A stretch of 64,000 bases of DNA from Bradyrhizobium guangzhouense (GTDB lineage Bacteria; Pseudomonadota; Alphaproteobacteria; Rhizobiales; Xanthobacteraceae), in the NCBI RefSeq assembly GCF_004114955.1, contig NZ_CP030053.1:4836001-4900000 (forward strand). Reading direction: 5' to 3'. Numbering within the stretch: the first letter of the stretch is position 1; each line of letters begins with the position of its first letter. A program made the position numbers and the translations under genes. Below the pieces are notes generated by a model that was not told the origin of the DNA, searched no databases, and saw only the letters and a list, made by a program, of their open reading frames with translations. Positions 35,771-47,641 of the stretch are shown one piece after another.

Positions 35771-36790
35771 ATGAAGATCTGCATCTACGGCGCCGGCGCG
35801 ATCGGCGGATATCTCGGCGTGCAGCTGGCACGCGCAGGCGCCGATGTCAGCCTGGTCGCGCGTGGCGCGCACCTCGCTGCGATGCGCGAGCGTGGCCTGA
35901 CCCTGCTCGCCGGCGAGGAGACGCACACCGTCCATCCCCGCTGCACCGACAATGCGGCCGAGCTCGGCGTGCAGGACTATGTCATCGTCACGCTGAAGGC
36001 GCATTCGATCACCGGCGTGATCGAGAAGATGCAGCCGCTGCTCGGGCCGCACACCCGCCTCGTCACCGCGGTCAACGGCATCCCCTATTGGTACTTCCAC
36101 AAGCACGGCGGCGCCTACGAGAATTCGACGCTGGAGAGCATCGACCCCGGCGGCCGCCAATGGCGCGAGCTCGGGGCCGAGCGCGCGATCGGCTGCATCG
36201 TCTACCCCGCCACCGAGATCGAGGCGCCCGGCGTGATCCGCCACGTCTATGGCAACAACTTCCCGCTCGGCGAACCATCAGGCGAAATCACCGCCGACGT
36301 GCAGCGTCTCGCCGACCTGTTCGTCGCGGCCGGCCTGAAGGCCCCGGTGCTCGACCGCATCCGCGACGAGATCTGGCTGAAGCTCTGGGGCAACGTCTGC
36401 TTCAACCCGATCAGCGCGCTGACCCACGCAACGCTCGACGTGATCTGCACGGATCCGTCGACGCGGGCGCTGTCACGCGCGATCATGATGGAGACGCAAG
36501 CCATCGCCGAAACCTTCGGCGTCAAGTTCCGCGTCGATGTCGAGCGTCGCATCGAGGGCGCCCGCAAGGTCGGCGCGCACAAGACGTCGATGCTGCAGGA
36601 TCTCGAGCGCGGCCGCCCGATGGAGATCGACCCGCTCGTCACCGTCGTGCAGGAGATGGGCCGCCTCACCAGGATCCCGACGCCTGCGCTCGACTCGGTG
36701 CTGGCGATGGTGACCCAGCGCGCGCGCATCGCCGGTCTCTATGACGGCGTTTCGGCGCCATCGGATCCTCGCGCGCTGGCGGTGGCATGA
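35771..36790 (+). CDS. panE: 2-dehydropantoate 2-reductase family protein
   Basis: A 339-residue protein with an N-terminal NADP-binding Rossmann motif, YGAGAIGGYLG (about 5-15), and the C-terminal helical domain containing IWLKLWGNVCFNPISALT, with the catalytic Lys and Asn of ketopantoate reductases. It reduces ketopantoate to pantoate in CoA synthesis, but distant paralogues act on other 2-keto acids. The ATG at 35771 follows GAGGAATTC. It overlaps the FAH-family gene by ATGA, so the pair is co-translated; that context suggests a catabolic rather than a biosynthetic role. Confidence 0.85.
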   Translation: MKICIYGAGAIGGYLGVQLARAGADVSLVARGAHLAAMRERGLTLLAGEETHTVHPRCTDNAAELGVQDYVIVTLKAHSITGVIEKMQPLLGPHTRLVTAVNGIPYWYFHKHGGAYENSTLESIDPGGRQWRELGAERAIGCIVYPATEIEAPGVIRHVYGNNFPLGEPSGEITADVQRLADLFVAAGLKAPVLDRIRDEIWLKLWGNVCFNPISALTHATLDVICTDPSTRALSRAIMMETQAIAETFGVKFRVDVERRIEGARKVGAHKTSMLQDLERGRPMEIDPLVTVVQEMGRLTRIPTPALDSVLAMVTQRARIAGLYDGVSAPSDPRALAVA

Positions 36791-37575
36791 TGAGCACCGA
36801 GACGACAAAATGGCTGCGCTTTCGCCACGCCGGCACCACCGGCTTCGGCACGCTGACGGCGTCGGGCATCAGCGTGCATGAGGGCGAGATGTTCGGCCGG
36901 AGCGCGGCGACCGGCAGAACGCTTGCGCTGTCTGAGGTCGAGCTGCTCGCTCCTTGCGCGCCCAGCAAGATCGTCGCGCTCTGGAATAATTTTCATGCGC
37001 TCGCCGCAAAGCTCAATCAGCCCGAGCCGCCTGAGCCGCTCTATCTGCTCAAGGCCACCACCACCATCACGACGCCGGGCGCGGTGATCCGCCGTCCTTC
37101 CTACTACGACGGCAAGACCACCTATGAGGGCGAACTCGGCATCGTCATCGGCAAGACCTGCGCCCGCGTCTCGCCTGATGAGGCCGACCGCTTCATCTTC
37201 GGCTACACCTGCGTCAACGACATCACCGCCAACGACATCCTGACCAGCAACCCCACCTTTCCGCAATGGGCCCGCGCCAAGGGCATCGACGATTACGGTC
37301 CGTTCGGGCCCGTCATCGCCACCGGCCTCGATCCGGCCAAGCTCACGGTCCGGACCATTCTCAACGGCGCCGAGCGGCAGAACTATCCGATCTCCGACAT
37401 GATCTTTTCCGCGCAAGCCCTGGTCAGCAAAATCTCCCACGACATGACCCTGCTCCCCGGCGACCTCATCGCGGTCGGCACCTCGGTCGGCGTCGGCGTG
37501 ATGAAGGAGCCGGTGAACATTGTGACGGTGGCGATCGACGGCATCGGCGAGCTGACCAACGAGTTCAGGCTGTAA
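36787..37575 (+). CDS. Fumarylacetoacetate hydrolase-family enzyme
   Basis: A 262-residue FAH-fold protein. The metal site is seen in TYEGELGIVIGKTCARV (Glu-x-Glu type) and FGYTCVNDITANDI, and GDLIAVGTSVGVGV is the conserved C-terminal block. Members cleave or decarboxylate 2-oxo acids in aromatic meta-cleavage pathways. It overlaps panE by four bases. The exact substrate cannot be stated. Confidence 0.9.
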   Translation: MMSTETTKWLRFRHAGTTGFGTLTASGISVHEGEMFGRSAATGRTLALSEVELLAPCAPSKIVALWNNFHALAAKLNQPEPPEPLYLLKATTTITTPGAVIRRPSYYDGKTTYEGELGIVIGKTCARVSPDEADRFIFGYTCVNDITANDILTSNPTFPQWARAKGIDDYGPFGPVIATGLDPAKLTVRTILNGAERQNYPISDMIFSAQALVSKISHDMTLLPGDLIAVGTSVGVGVMKEPVNIVTVAIDGIGELTNEFRL

Positions 37576-37583
37576 GCACCGCC

Positions 37584-37689
37584 GTCATTCCGGGGCGCGA
37601 CGAAGTCGCGAGCCCGGAATCCATTTCGCCATCGTCTCTAATGCTTGATGGATTCCGGGCTCGGCGCTTCGCGCCGCCCTCGGAATGAC
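37584..37689. repeat. Intergenic inverted repeat (Bradyrhizobium-type)
   Basis: It begins GTCATTCCGGGGCGCGACGA and ends CCTCGGAATGAC, with internal CCCGGAATCCATT / GATGGATTCCGGG arms. It is the same family as 618-698 and 43426-43501. The remaining 200 bp up to the next gene show nothing recognisable. Confidence 0.8.
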
Positions 37690-37887
37690 GACGGAGGGGG
37701 TTCCTGCCCCCTCCCGAAATTTCGGAAAGCCCACTCCGCTTCTTCCCCGCCCTACACCAGCCCGCCAACGCCTCCGCCTGTGGATCGCGCTTTCCGATGC
37801 GACCGACAGCCCGCGCGCCCCTTGATCTCGGTTCCGCTCTCCAATAGCAATTATGGCGAAAATGTGCGCGGGCGTGAGGGCGTCGCC

Positions 37888-39294
37888 ATGTGGCTGTTTT
37901 TCCTGATTGCCTGGTCTGTCCTGCTCGCCGCTATCGCGTTTCTCGCCCCGCAGGCGTTCGGATACGACATCACCCATTTGCCGGCCGCCTTCATCGCCCT
38001 GCCGATGCCGCAGCGCATCGCGGCCGGCGCGCTTCTGGTGGCCGGGCTGGCGCTGATCGGCGCCTCGGCCTTTCGGCTCTCGCGCCAGGACCGGCGCCTC
38101 GACAGCTTGCGCGACCGTCTCAAGAAGACCCGGGAGGACGTCGTCGTCGCGCACGCCCTGCAAAATCATCTCGACGCCACCGTCCAGCATTTGATCGAGA
38201 GCGATCCCAGGGAGGCTGTCTCCGCACTGCACGACAAGCTCGGCGAGACCGAGCAGCGCGCGTTGCTGCAGCAGGGCCGCAACCAGTCCACCGACATGCA
38301 CGACCAACTCGCCGAGATCCGCCGACGCCAGCAGTCGGTGCGCGAGATGGTCGGCAAGGTCGCCGATCAGCGCCGCGCGGTCGAGCCCGTCTTCACCGAG
38401 ATCCGCGATCGCCAGAACCAGCTCGAACGCGCGCTGCTCGACTTAGAGACCGACGATCGCAAGAACAATCTTGCCGACCGGCTCAAGGACATCGGCCGCG
38501 ACGTATCGGCACTGCTATCCAGGGTCAACGCGGTGCAGGACACCTTCGCGACGCTCAACCAGTACAGGGAAGATCTGGCGAAATCCCATGCCGAGCTGGC
38601 GCCGCTGCGCTCCTCCGATGCCGGCATCAATGCGTTGATCGGCGAGCTCGGCCTCAGCCATGAGCGCCTCGCCAAGACCGTCGACGAGCTCGAGACCGGC
38701 GGCGAGGCGCCGCTCAGCGCACGCGTCGAGACGCTCTCGAAAAACAAGGATGAGATCGAGCAGCGCCTCGCCCGCATCGACGACAGCGCCAACATCCTGA
38801 AAAGCATCCGGCTCGATTTCGAGGAGCTCGGCCAGCGCCAGGCCCAGCTCGAACGCGCGCTCACCGAAGTCGAGACCGACCCTGACGGCAAGACCCTCGT
38901 CGATCGCCAGAATGCACTGAACGATTTCGTCCTGCAGTCGCGCCGGCGTCTGGCTGTCTTGCAGGAGACGCTGGCGACGCTGAACACCTTCAAGGCGGAG
39001 CTGTCGAAATCGCAGGCCGATCTCGTGCCGCTGAAGGCGCCGGTGTTCGGCATCGAGGCCATGATCACCGAGGTCAGCTCGACCCGCGATCTCCTCGCCA
39101 GGACCGTCGGCGAGATCGAGGCGAGCGGCGACGTCACCCTCGCCTCGCGCGTCGATGCGCTGACCAAGAGCAAGCGCGAAGTCGAAGACCGCCTCGCCCG
39201 CGTCTTCGACAATTTCAACGCGCTCGACGCCTTGCGCAAGGACATCGGCGGCATTTTCTCGACGATCAGGAATAGCTTGAACCGGATCGGGTAA
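37888..39294 (+). CDS. Membrane-anchored coiled-coil repeat protein
   Basis: A 468-residue protein with two N-terminal membrane segments (about 1-20 and 42-62) and a long charged coiled coil (70-445). Residues about 170-311 and 312-453 are a duplicated 142-residue unit: QLERALLDLE / QLERALTEVE, TLNQYREDLAKSHAELAPL / TLNTFKAELSKSQADLVPL and LAKTVDELE / LARTVGEIE recur at the same spacing. The ATG at 37888 has GAGGG before it; the longer open frame starts in a repeat. No known family; a structural or cell-envelope role is inferred. Confidence 0.75.
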   Translation: MWLFFLIAWSVLLAAIAFLAPQAFGYDITHLPAAFIALPMPQRIAAGALLVAGLALIGASAFRLSRQDRRLDSLRDRLKKTREDVVVAHALQNHLDATVQHLIESDPREAVSALHDKLGETEQRALLQQGRNQSTDMHDQLAEIRRRQQSVREMVGKVADQRRAVEPVFTEIRDRQNQLERALLDLETDDRKNNLADRLKDIGRDVSALLSRVNAVQDTFATLNQYREDLAKSHAELAPLRSSDAGINALIGELGLSHERLAKTVDELETGGEAPLSARVETLSKNKDEIEQRLARIDDSANILKSIRLDFEELGQRQAQLERALTEVETDPDGKTLVDRQNALNDFVLQSRRRLAVLQETLATLNTFKAELSKSQADLVPLKAPVFGIEAMITEVSSTRDLLARTVGEIEASGDVTLASRVDALTKSKREVEDRLARVFDNFNALDALRKDIGGIFSTIRNSLNRIG

Positions 39295-39336
39295 GCCGGT
39301 TCGAACCGGGACTGATCTGCCTGCGACTATCAGCAC

Positions 39337-40053
39337 ATGCGCTTCATCCTCGGTTTCCTCTCCGGCCTGCTCGGCGCACTCGCCGGCTGGTCCGCCTTGG
39401 CTGCCCTGGTGGTCATGCTGGCGGGCCCGGACCGCGATGGCGGCATCGCCATGGGCGCTTTCTTCGACATCGGTCCGATCGGCGGCGTGGTCGGCCTGGT
39501 CGCCGGCATCTGGCTGTTCGTGCGCTTCGGTCTGGTCCGAAATGTTGCGCCGGAGCCCGTCACGGAAGCCCACGAGGCCGCGCCTCCTCGCGCCACGCGG
39601 CTGTCCTTCCCGTTCGCCATCACCGTGCTGCTCGTCGTGGCCGGGCTCGGCTATTGGGGATGGTACGAGTTGATCCGCTCGCCCAATCTGAGCCACGGCT
39701 TCATGACGCTCCAGGTCGAGTTTCGACTTCCCCCCGGCATGAGCTTGCCGGACCAGGAGGAAGACGTGCATATCGAAGTCGAGGAAGCGACGGGTTATGC
39801 CAACGCCATGTTGCCGCCGAACTGGCGCGCGCATGACGGTGACCGCAAAGCGATCATTTCGACAGTTTCGCTGATGTACAAGACGCGCCACCGCGCCGTC
39901 AGCCTGACGCTGCCTGATGTGCCGACGCAGCGCTGGTCGATCGATCTTCCGTCCGACCCGGATCCCACGCCCGGCTTCTCGCCGTGGCGCACCGCAAGCG
40001 AACCGTCGCCAGCAAGGATCGAGATGCATTTTCGGCTGAGTGCCGATCGCTGA
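39337..40053 (+). CDS. Hypothetical membrane protein
   Basis: A 238-residue protein with three hydrophobic segments (about 1-28, 45-65 and 93-112) and a C-terminal soluble domain of about 120 residues rich in Pro and acidic residues (QVEFRLPPGMSLPDQEEDVHIEVEE). It begins 42 bp after the coiled-coil protein and may be co-transcribed. No family recognised. Confidence 0.7.
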   Translation: MRFILGFLSGLLGALAGWSALAALVVMLAGPDRDGGIAMGAFFDIGPIGGVVGLVAGIWLFVRFGLVRNVAPEPVTEAHEAAPPRATRLSFPFAITVLLVVAGLGYWGWYELIRSPNLSHGFMTLQVEFRLPPGMSLPDQEEDVHIEVEEATGYANAMLPPNWRAHDGDRKAIISTVSLMYKTRHRAVSLTLPDVPTQRWSIDLPSDPDPTPGFSPWRTASEPSPARIEMHFRLSADR

Positions 40054-40224
40054 CGATCAGCGCGGCGCGCCGAAACATTTCGACACGCATCACATCTGCG
40101 CGCGCCCAACAGATGCCGCCAACATGTCGCTGATGTGCCGCAACTTGGTCGCATTCGGCCGCCCATGTGGGAGGCGTGTCTGGGGGCACGGCTCAGCCGT
40201 GTTTGGACCAAACCTGCTAGGGGT

Positions 40225-40428
40225 ATGACTGTGAAGAAGATTGTATTTGTTCTGGGTGCGACGCTTGCTCTGGTGACGGCTGCAAACGCCGCGGACCTGC
40301 CGCGCCGCCAGCCCGTGCCGGTGTATCCGGCCGAGCAGGCTCCGATCGGCAAGATGCCCATCGGCAAGGGCCCGGTTGGCAAGGCCCCGATCGGCAAGGC
40401 GCCCAGCCCGGTCGCTGCGCGCTACTGA
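40225..40428 (+). CDS. Small secreted Pro/Gly/Lys repeat protein
   Basis: A 67-residue product: signal peptide MTVKKIVFVLGATLALVTAANA, then a mature part with the five-residue repeat PIGKx (APIGK, MPIGK, GPVGK, APIGK). It is low in complexity, basic and probably disordered. AGGGGT lies directly before the ATG. Function unknown; the gene is isolated, 170 bp after the previous one. Confidence 0.65.
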   Translation: MTVKKIVFVLGATLALVTAANAADLPRRQPVPVYPAEQAPIGKMPIGKGPVGKAPIGKAPSPVAARY

Positions 40429-40470
40429 GGCGCCAGCGAACGAAGCGGCCGACAGTCGAAGGGGCATTGC

Positions 40471-41121
40471 GTGACGAACAAACCTGATCGATCGGGATCC
40501 TGCATCCTTGCGGGCCTCGCGCTCGCGACCATGCTCGCATGCACGATGACCTCGGCTTCGGCACACGAGTCGAACAAGCGCATGGCCGACGCCAGTGCGC
40601 TTGTGTCGACCGACACCGCATCGCGCGCCACACCGCAGGCGATGCGGCGCTCGGTCACGCGGGCGGAGAAAGGCCCCTACTACGTCGACTTCCGCGCGCG
40701 GACGGCGGCGAGCTGGGGCCATGCCTTCGTCTGGTACGGCAAGACCAGCGAGCGCGCCGTCGAGGTCGCAGGCCTGACGCCGGCCGGCGACACCTGGACC
40801 TACGTGCTCGGCTATCTCACCTGGGTGCCATCGGAGACCGGCGCGAGTTACGGCGATCTCGACCCGGACTATCTGACCGCGAGCTATCGCGTCTATTTGA
40901 ACGAAGCCGACGCCAAGCGCGTGTTCGCCTACATCGAGAAACTGAAGGCGAGCTCGCCGGTCTGGAACGCCGAGACCACCAACTGCACCGGCTTCATCGG
41001 CGACATCGCCGAATATATGGGCCTGAAGGTCCCCAACCGCTGGCAGCGGCCGGAAAACTTCGTCAACAGCCTGAAAGAGATGAATGGCGGCCGCCAGGTG
41101 GTGCGGCTGTCGGCGGAGTAG
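40471..41121 (+). CDS. Exported protein, possible papain-like (NlpC/P60-like) fold
   Basis: A 216-residue protein with a signal peptide (cleavage near 31, ASA-HES). The mature part contains GHAFVWYGKTSE (about 83) and TTNCTGFIGDIAEYMGL (about 170-186), a His-then-Cys order seen in permuted NlpC/P60-like and DUF4105-like proteins. The Cys lies at the start of a helix, as in such enzymes. It could be a cell-wall or lipid amidase; the call rests on two motifs only. A GTG start is used. Confidence 0.6.
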   Translation: MTNKPDRSGSCILAGLALATMLACTMTSASAHESNKRMADASALVSTDTASRATPQAMRRSVTRAEKGPYYVDFRARTAASWGHAFVWYGKTSERAVEVAGLTPAGDTWTYVLGYLTWVPSETGASYGDLDPDYLTASYRVYLNEADAKRVFAYIEKLKASSPVWNAETTNCTGFIGDIAEYMGLKVPNRWQRPENFVNSLKEMNGGRQVVRLSAE

Positions 41122-41141
41122 CTGTTCGCTTCATCCTCACT

Positions 41142-41242
41142 GTCATTGCCCGCGAAGGCGAGCAATCCAGTATTCCAGGGGCAACGAGGCTAGAACCGAG
41201 AAGCCGCGGCGTACTGGATACCCCGCTTTCGCGGGGCATGAC
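41142..41242. repeat. Intergenic inverted repeat, second family
   Basis: It begins TCATTGCCCGCGAAGGCGAG and ends CCCCGCTTTCGCGGGGCATGA, with CCAGTATTCCAG / TACTGGATAC arms. It is distinct from the CCGGGG family. About 190 bp follow up to the next gene without a clear feature. Confidence 0.7.
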
Positions 41243-41396
41243 GACGGAGCGCGAGGAAAGAGCTTGCGCCGAAAGGCAACCGCACACTCCAATTATCCGC
41301 CCCGCGGAATCATCCCCGTTGCTCGCATGACGCTCCGCACGGCGGCGCAATAGACATTTCCCGACCCCGGCGGCATCCTCCCGTGATCAGCGATAA

Positions 41397-42425
<1,029 letters not shown>

Positions 42426-42450
42426 TCACTGCAAGAAGCGAGAGCAATTC

Positions 42451-43419
42451 ATGAAAGCTTACGTCTACGGTCCTGATGGTGCTCGGATTTCCGACGTCGC
42501 TCAACCAAAGCCTAAGGGCACGCAGGTCCTCGTCAAGGTCCGCGCCTGTGGCCTCAACCGCGCCGACAGCGGCATGCGCAAGGGCCACGCGCATGGCGCG
42601 GCGGGCGGCGTCGGCACCGTGCTCGGCATGGAATGGGCTGGCGAAGTGGCCGAGCTCGGACCCGATGCGAAGGGCGTGAAGGTCGGCGATCGCATCATGG
42701 GCTCGGGCGGCGCGGCGTTCGCCGAGTACACGCTCGCCGATCACGGCCGGCTGTTCCGCGCGCCCTCGAACATGAATTTCGAGGAAGCCGCCACCCTGCC
42801 GGTCGCGCTCGCGACCATGCACAACGCCGTCGTCACCGTCGGCGGCGTGCAGCCAGGCCAAACCGTGCTGATCCAGGGCGCCAGCTCCGGCGTCGGCCTG
42901 GTGGCGATGCAGATTGCAAAGCTCAAGGGCGCAAAGATGGTGATCGGCTCCTCGACCGATCCCTATCGCCGCGGCCGGCTGAAGGACTACGGCGCCGACC
43001 TCGCGGTCGATTCCTCCGATCCCACATGGGTCGACGAGGTGCTGAAGGCGACTAATGGCGAAGGCGTCGATCTCATCGTCGACCAGGTCTCGGGCAAGGT
43101 CGCCAACCAGAACTTGGCTGCGACCAAGGTTTTGGGCCGCATCGTCAATGTCGGCCGGCTCGGCGGCACCCATGCCGACTTCAATTTCGACCTCCATGCC
43201 GCCCGCCGCATCTCCTATATCGGCGTCACCTTCCGCACCCGCACCATCGAGGAGGTCCGCGCGATCTTCGAGGAGGTCAGGAAGGACATCTGGGGCGCGG
43301 TCGAGTCGCGAAAGCTGCAGCTGCCGATCGACAAGGTCTATGCGTTCGCCGACATCGACAAGGCGTTCGAGCACATGGAGGCGAACAAGCATCTCGGGAA
43401 GATCGTGGTGACCTTGTAA
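42451..43419 (+). CDS. Zinc-free MDR oxidoreductase (quinone oxidoreductase-like)
   Basis: A 322-residue medium-chain dehydrogenase. The GroES-like domain comes first; the cofactor domain has the GASSGVGLVAMQIAKLKGAKMVIGSS motif (about 148-175) of NADPH-binding QOR proteins. The zinc ligands of alcohol dehydrogenases are absent. The gene follows the nitronate monooxygenase closely and could supply or remove a nitro or quinone substrate. Confidence 0.9.
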   Translation: MKAYVYGPDGARISDVAQPKPKGTQVLVKVRACGLNRADSGMRKGHAHGAAGGVGTVLGMEWAGEVAELGPDAKGVKVGDRIMGSGGAAFAEYTLADHGRLFRAPSNMNFEEAATLPVALATMHNAVVTVGGVQPGQTVLIQGASSGVGLVAMQIAKLKGAKMVIGSSTDPYRRGRLKDYGADLAVDSSDPTWVDEVLKATNGEGVDLIVDQVSGKVANQNLAATKVLGRIVNVGRLGGTHADFNFDLHAARRISYIGVTFRTRTIEEVRAIFEEVRKDIWGAVESRKLQLPIDKVYAFADIDKAFEHMEANKHLGKIVVTL

Positions 43420-43425
43420 GGCACT

Positions 43426-43501
43426 GTCAGTCCGGGGCGGCTCGAAGAGCCGAACCCGGAATCTCGAGATTCCGGGTTCGCCTTCGGCGCCCCGGAATGA
43501 C
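43426..43501. repeat. Intergenic inverted repeat (Bradyrhizobium-type)
   Basis: Nested palindromes, including AACCCGGAATCTCGAGATTCCGGGTT, flanked by CCGGGGCGG... and CGCCCCGGAATGAC. It is the same family as 618-698 and 37584-37689. Confidence 0.8.
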
Positions 43502-43595
43502 GGGGCTCGAGGGCGCATCCGCTCTTGCAACTCACTCGCGACTACAGTTGTGGATCGTCGCTTGATGTTCACGGTCGCCCTGCTAAATCCCCGCC

Positions 43596-44987
43596 ATGAG
43601 CGGACAACATGACAAGGCATCGGTCGCGGCCATCTCGATCCTGGTCAGCGGCGGCATGGCGGCGGCCAAGTTCGTGGTCGGCATCGCGATCGGATCGCTG
43701 GCGCTGATCTCCGAAGCGCTGCACTCCTCGATCGACCTTGTCGCGACCATCATCACCTGGGCGGTGGTGCGGGTGTCGGACAAGCCGGCCGACGACGAGC
43801 ACCATTACGGCCACGGCAAGCTCGAGAGCATCTCGGCGCTCGGCGTCACCGCGCTGCTCTATGTGCTGGCCGGCGGCATCCTGGTCGAATCCTACAGCCG
43901 GCTGCGCGAGGGAACTCCGCCGCCGACGATCTCCGCCGTGCCGTTCGTGGTGCTGGTGATCGACATCCTGGTCAATCTCTGGCGCGCCCGCGCCCTGCAC
44001 CGCGCCGCGCGCGCGACGAGGAGCCAGGCGCTTGCGGCCGACGCGCTGCATTTCGCCTCCGACGTCATGGGCTCGTTCGCCGTCATCATCGGCCTGATTC
44101 TGGCGGCCTTCGGCTTCTGGTGGGGTGACGCCGCGGCCGCAGCGGCCGTAGCCGTCATGATCGCCATGCTCGGCCTGCGGATGGCAAGCTCCACGGTGCA
44201 AACCCTGGTCGATCGCGCGCCGGAGGGCGCCCAGGAAAAAGCCACCGCCGCGATTCGCAGCGTGCCCGGCGTGATCGACGTCGAGCGGCTGCGCGTGCGC
44301 ATGGTCGGGGCGACCACCTTCATCGACAGCATCGTCAAGGTCCCCAGGACCTACCCGATCGACCGCGTCGAAAGCATCAAGCGCAACGCCGAAGCCGCGG
44401 TCGTCACGGCCTTCGGCGATGCCGACCTCTCCTTCACGGCCGTCCCCGTCGCCCGCGACAACGAGACCGTGCGCGACCGCATCATGGTGATCGCGCGCAA
44501 TTCGGGCCTCGCCATCCACCACGTCACGGTGCACGATCTGGGTACGGTCAACGATTTGGCCAAGCTGATCGTCAGCATCGACCTCGAGGTCGATGCCGAC
44601 ATGCAGCTCGACGCCGCTCATGACATCGCCAACACGCTGGAGCGAAACATCAAGGAAGAGTTCGGCGAGGACGTCGAGGTCGATGTCCATATCGAGCCGC
44701 TGGAACCGGAACTGCCGTTCGGCGCCGATGCCGTGCCTGACAGGGTTCAGACCATCGCTGCGGCGCTGACCGAGTATGCCGCCAGCGGCGGCGAGATCCA
44801 CGACATCCATAATGTGCGTGTCCGCAACACCGACTCCGGCGAGATCGTCAACTTCCATTGCCGCGCCACGCCGTCGATGAGCGTGATCAAGGTGCACGAA
44901 CATGTCGACGCGATCGAACGCCGCTTGCGTCGCGCGTTCCCGAGCGTGAAGCGCGTCATCAGCCACGCCGAACCGCCGCGCGCGTGA
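43596..44987 (+). CDS. Cation diffusion facilitator transporter with long C-terminus
   Basis: A 463-residue CDF-family exporter. Six membrane segments fill about 1-205, with metal sites in SEALHSSIDL and HYGHGKLES (about 70) and ADALHFASDV (about 150). The cytoplasmic part of about 255 residues looks like three successive dimerisation-type alpha/beta modules (about 215-290, 295-370 and 385-460), where most CDF proteins have one. It probably exports Zn, Fe or Mn; the ion cannot be read from sequence. Confidence 0.9.
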   Translation: MSGQHDKASVAAISILVSGGMAAAKFVVGIAIGSLALISEALHSSIDLVATIITWAVVRVSDKPADDEHHYGHGKLESISALGVTALLYVLAGGILVESYSRLREGTPPPTISAVPFVVLVIDILVNLWRARALHRAARATRSQALAADALHFASDVMGSFAVIIGLILAAFGFWWGDAAAAAAVAVMIAMLGLRMASSTVQTLVDRAPEGAQEKATAAIRSVPGVIDVERLRVRMVGATTFIDSIVKVPRTYPIDRVESIKRNAEAAVVTAFGDADLSFTAVPVARDNETVRDRIMVIARNSGLAIHHVTVHDLGTVNDLAKLIVSIDLEVDADMQLDAAHDIANTLERNIKEEFGEDVEVDVHIEPLEPELPFGADAVPDRVQTIAAALTEYAASGGEIHDIHNVRVRNTDSGEIVNFHCRATPSMSVIKVHEHVDAIERRLRRAFPSVKRVISHAEPPRA

Positions 44988-45002
44988 GGCGGAACGCGCG
45001 GG

Positions 45003-45151
45003 GAGTCATACGTTCCCGTTTCGGACTCCTGATGCACGTGAGTTTGCGGAGTCGAAACGCGCAAACTCTGCATTGGATAAGAATTATTTCGCGTTAACCT
45101 TTCGTTGACTCTCGACAGCCTGCGCAAACTGGATTCAAATCGCTGTGATTC
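45003..45151. promoter_or_regulatory. GANTC cluster with CtrA-like site upstream of the kinase
   Basis: Six GANTC sites start at 45003, 45024, 45049, 45107, 45132 and 45147. TTAACCTTTCGTTGAC (45094-45109) is a near match to the CtrA box TTAACC-N4-GTTAAC, and the fourth GANTC overlaps it. GANTC is the CcrM methylation site in alphaproteobacteria. The next gene is a DivJ/PleC-type kinase. Confidence 0.6.
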
Positions 45152-45212
45152 GAAAGCGTTGTGGGGCTGCTTTCGAACTGAGTAGCAAGCAGGTTTTCAG
45201 GGGGCCGAAGGC

Positions 45213-47543
<2,331 letters not shown>

Positions 47544-47641
47544 CGCCGGAGCACGATGGAACGGCGTCGGGATCATCTCTCGCGTAGGAAGAGGTTGATC
47601 GAGCCCTTGGCGCGCATCGATTCAACCAAACAGATTCCACC

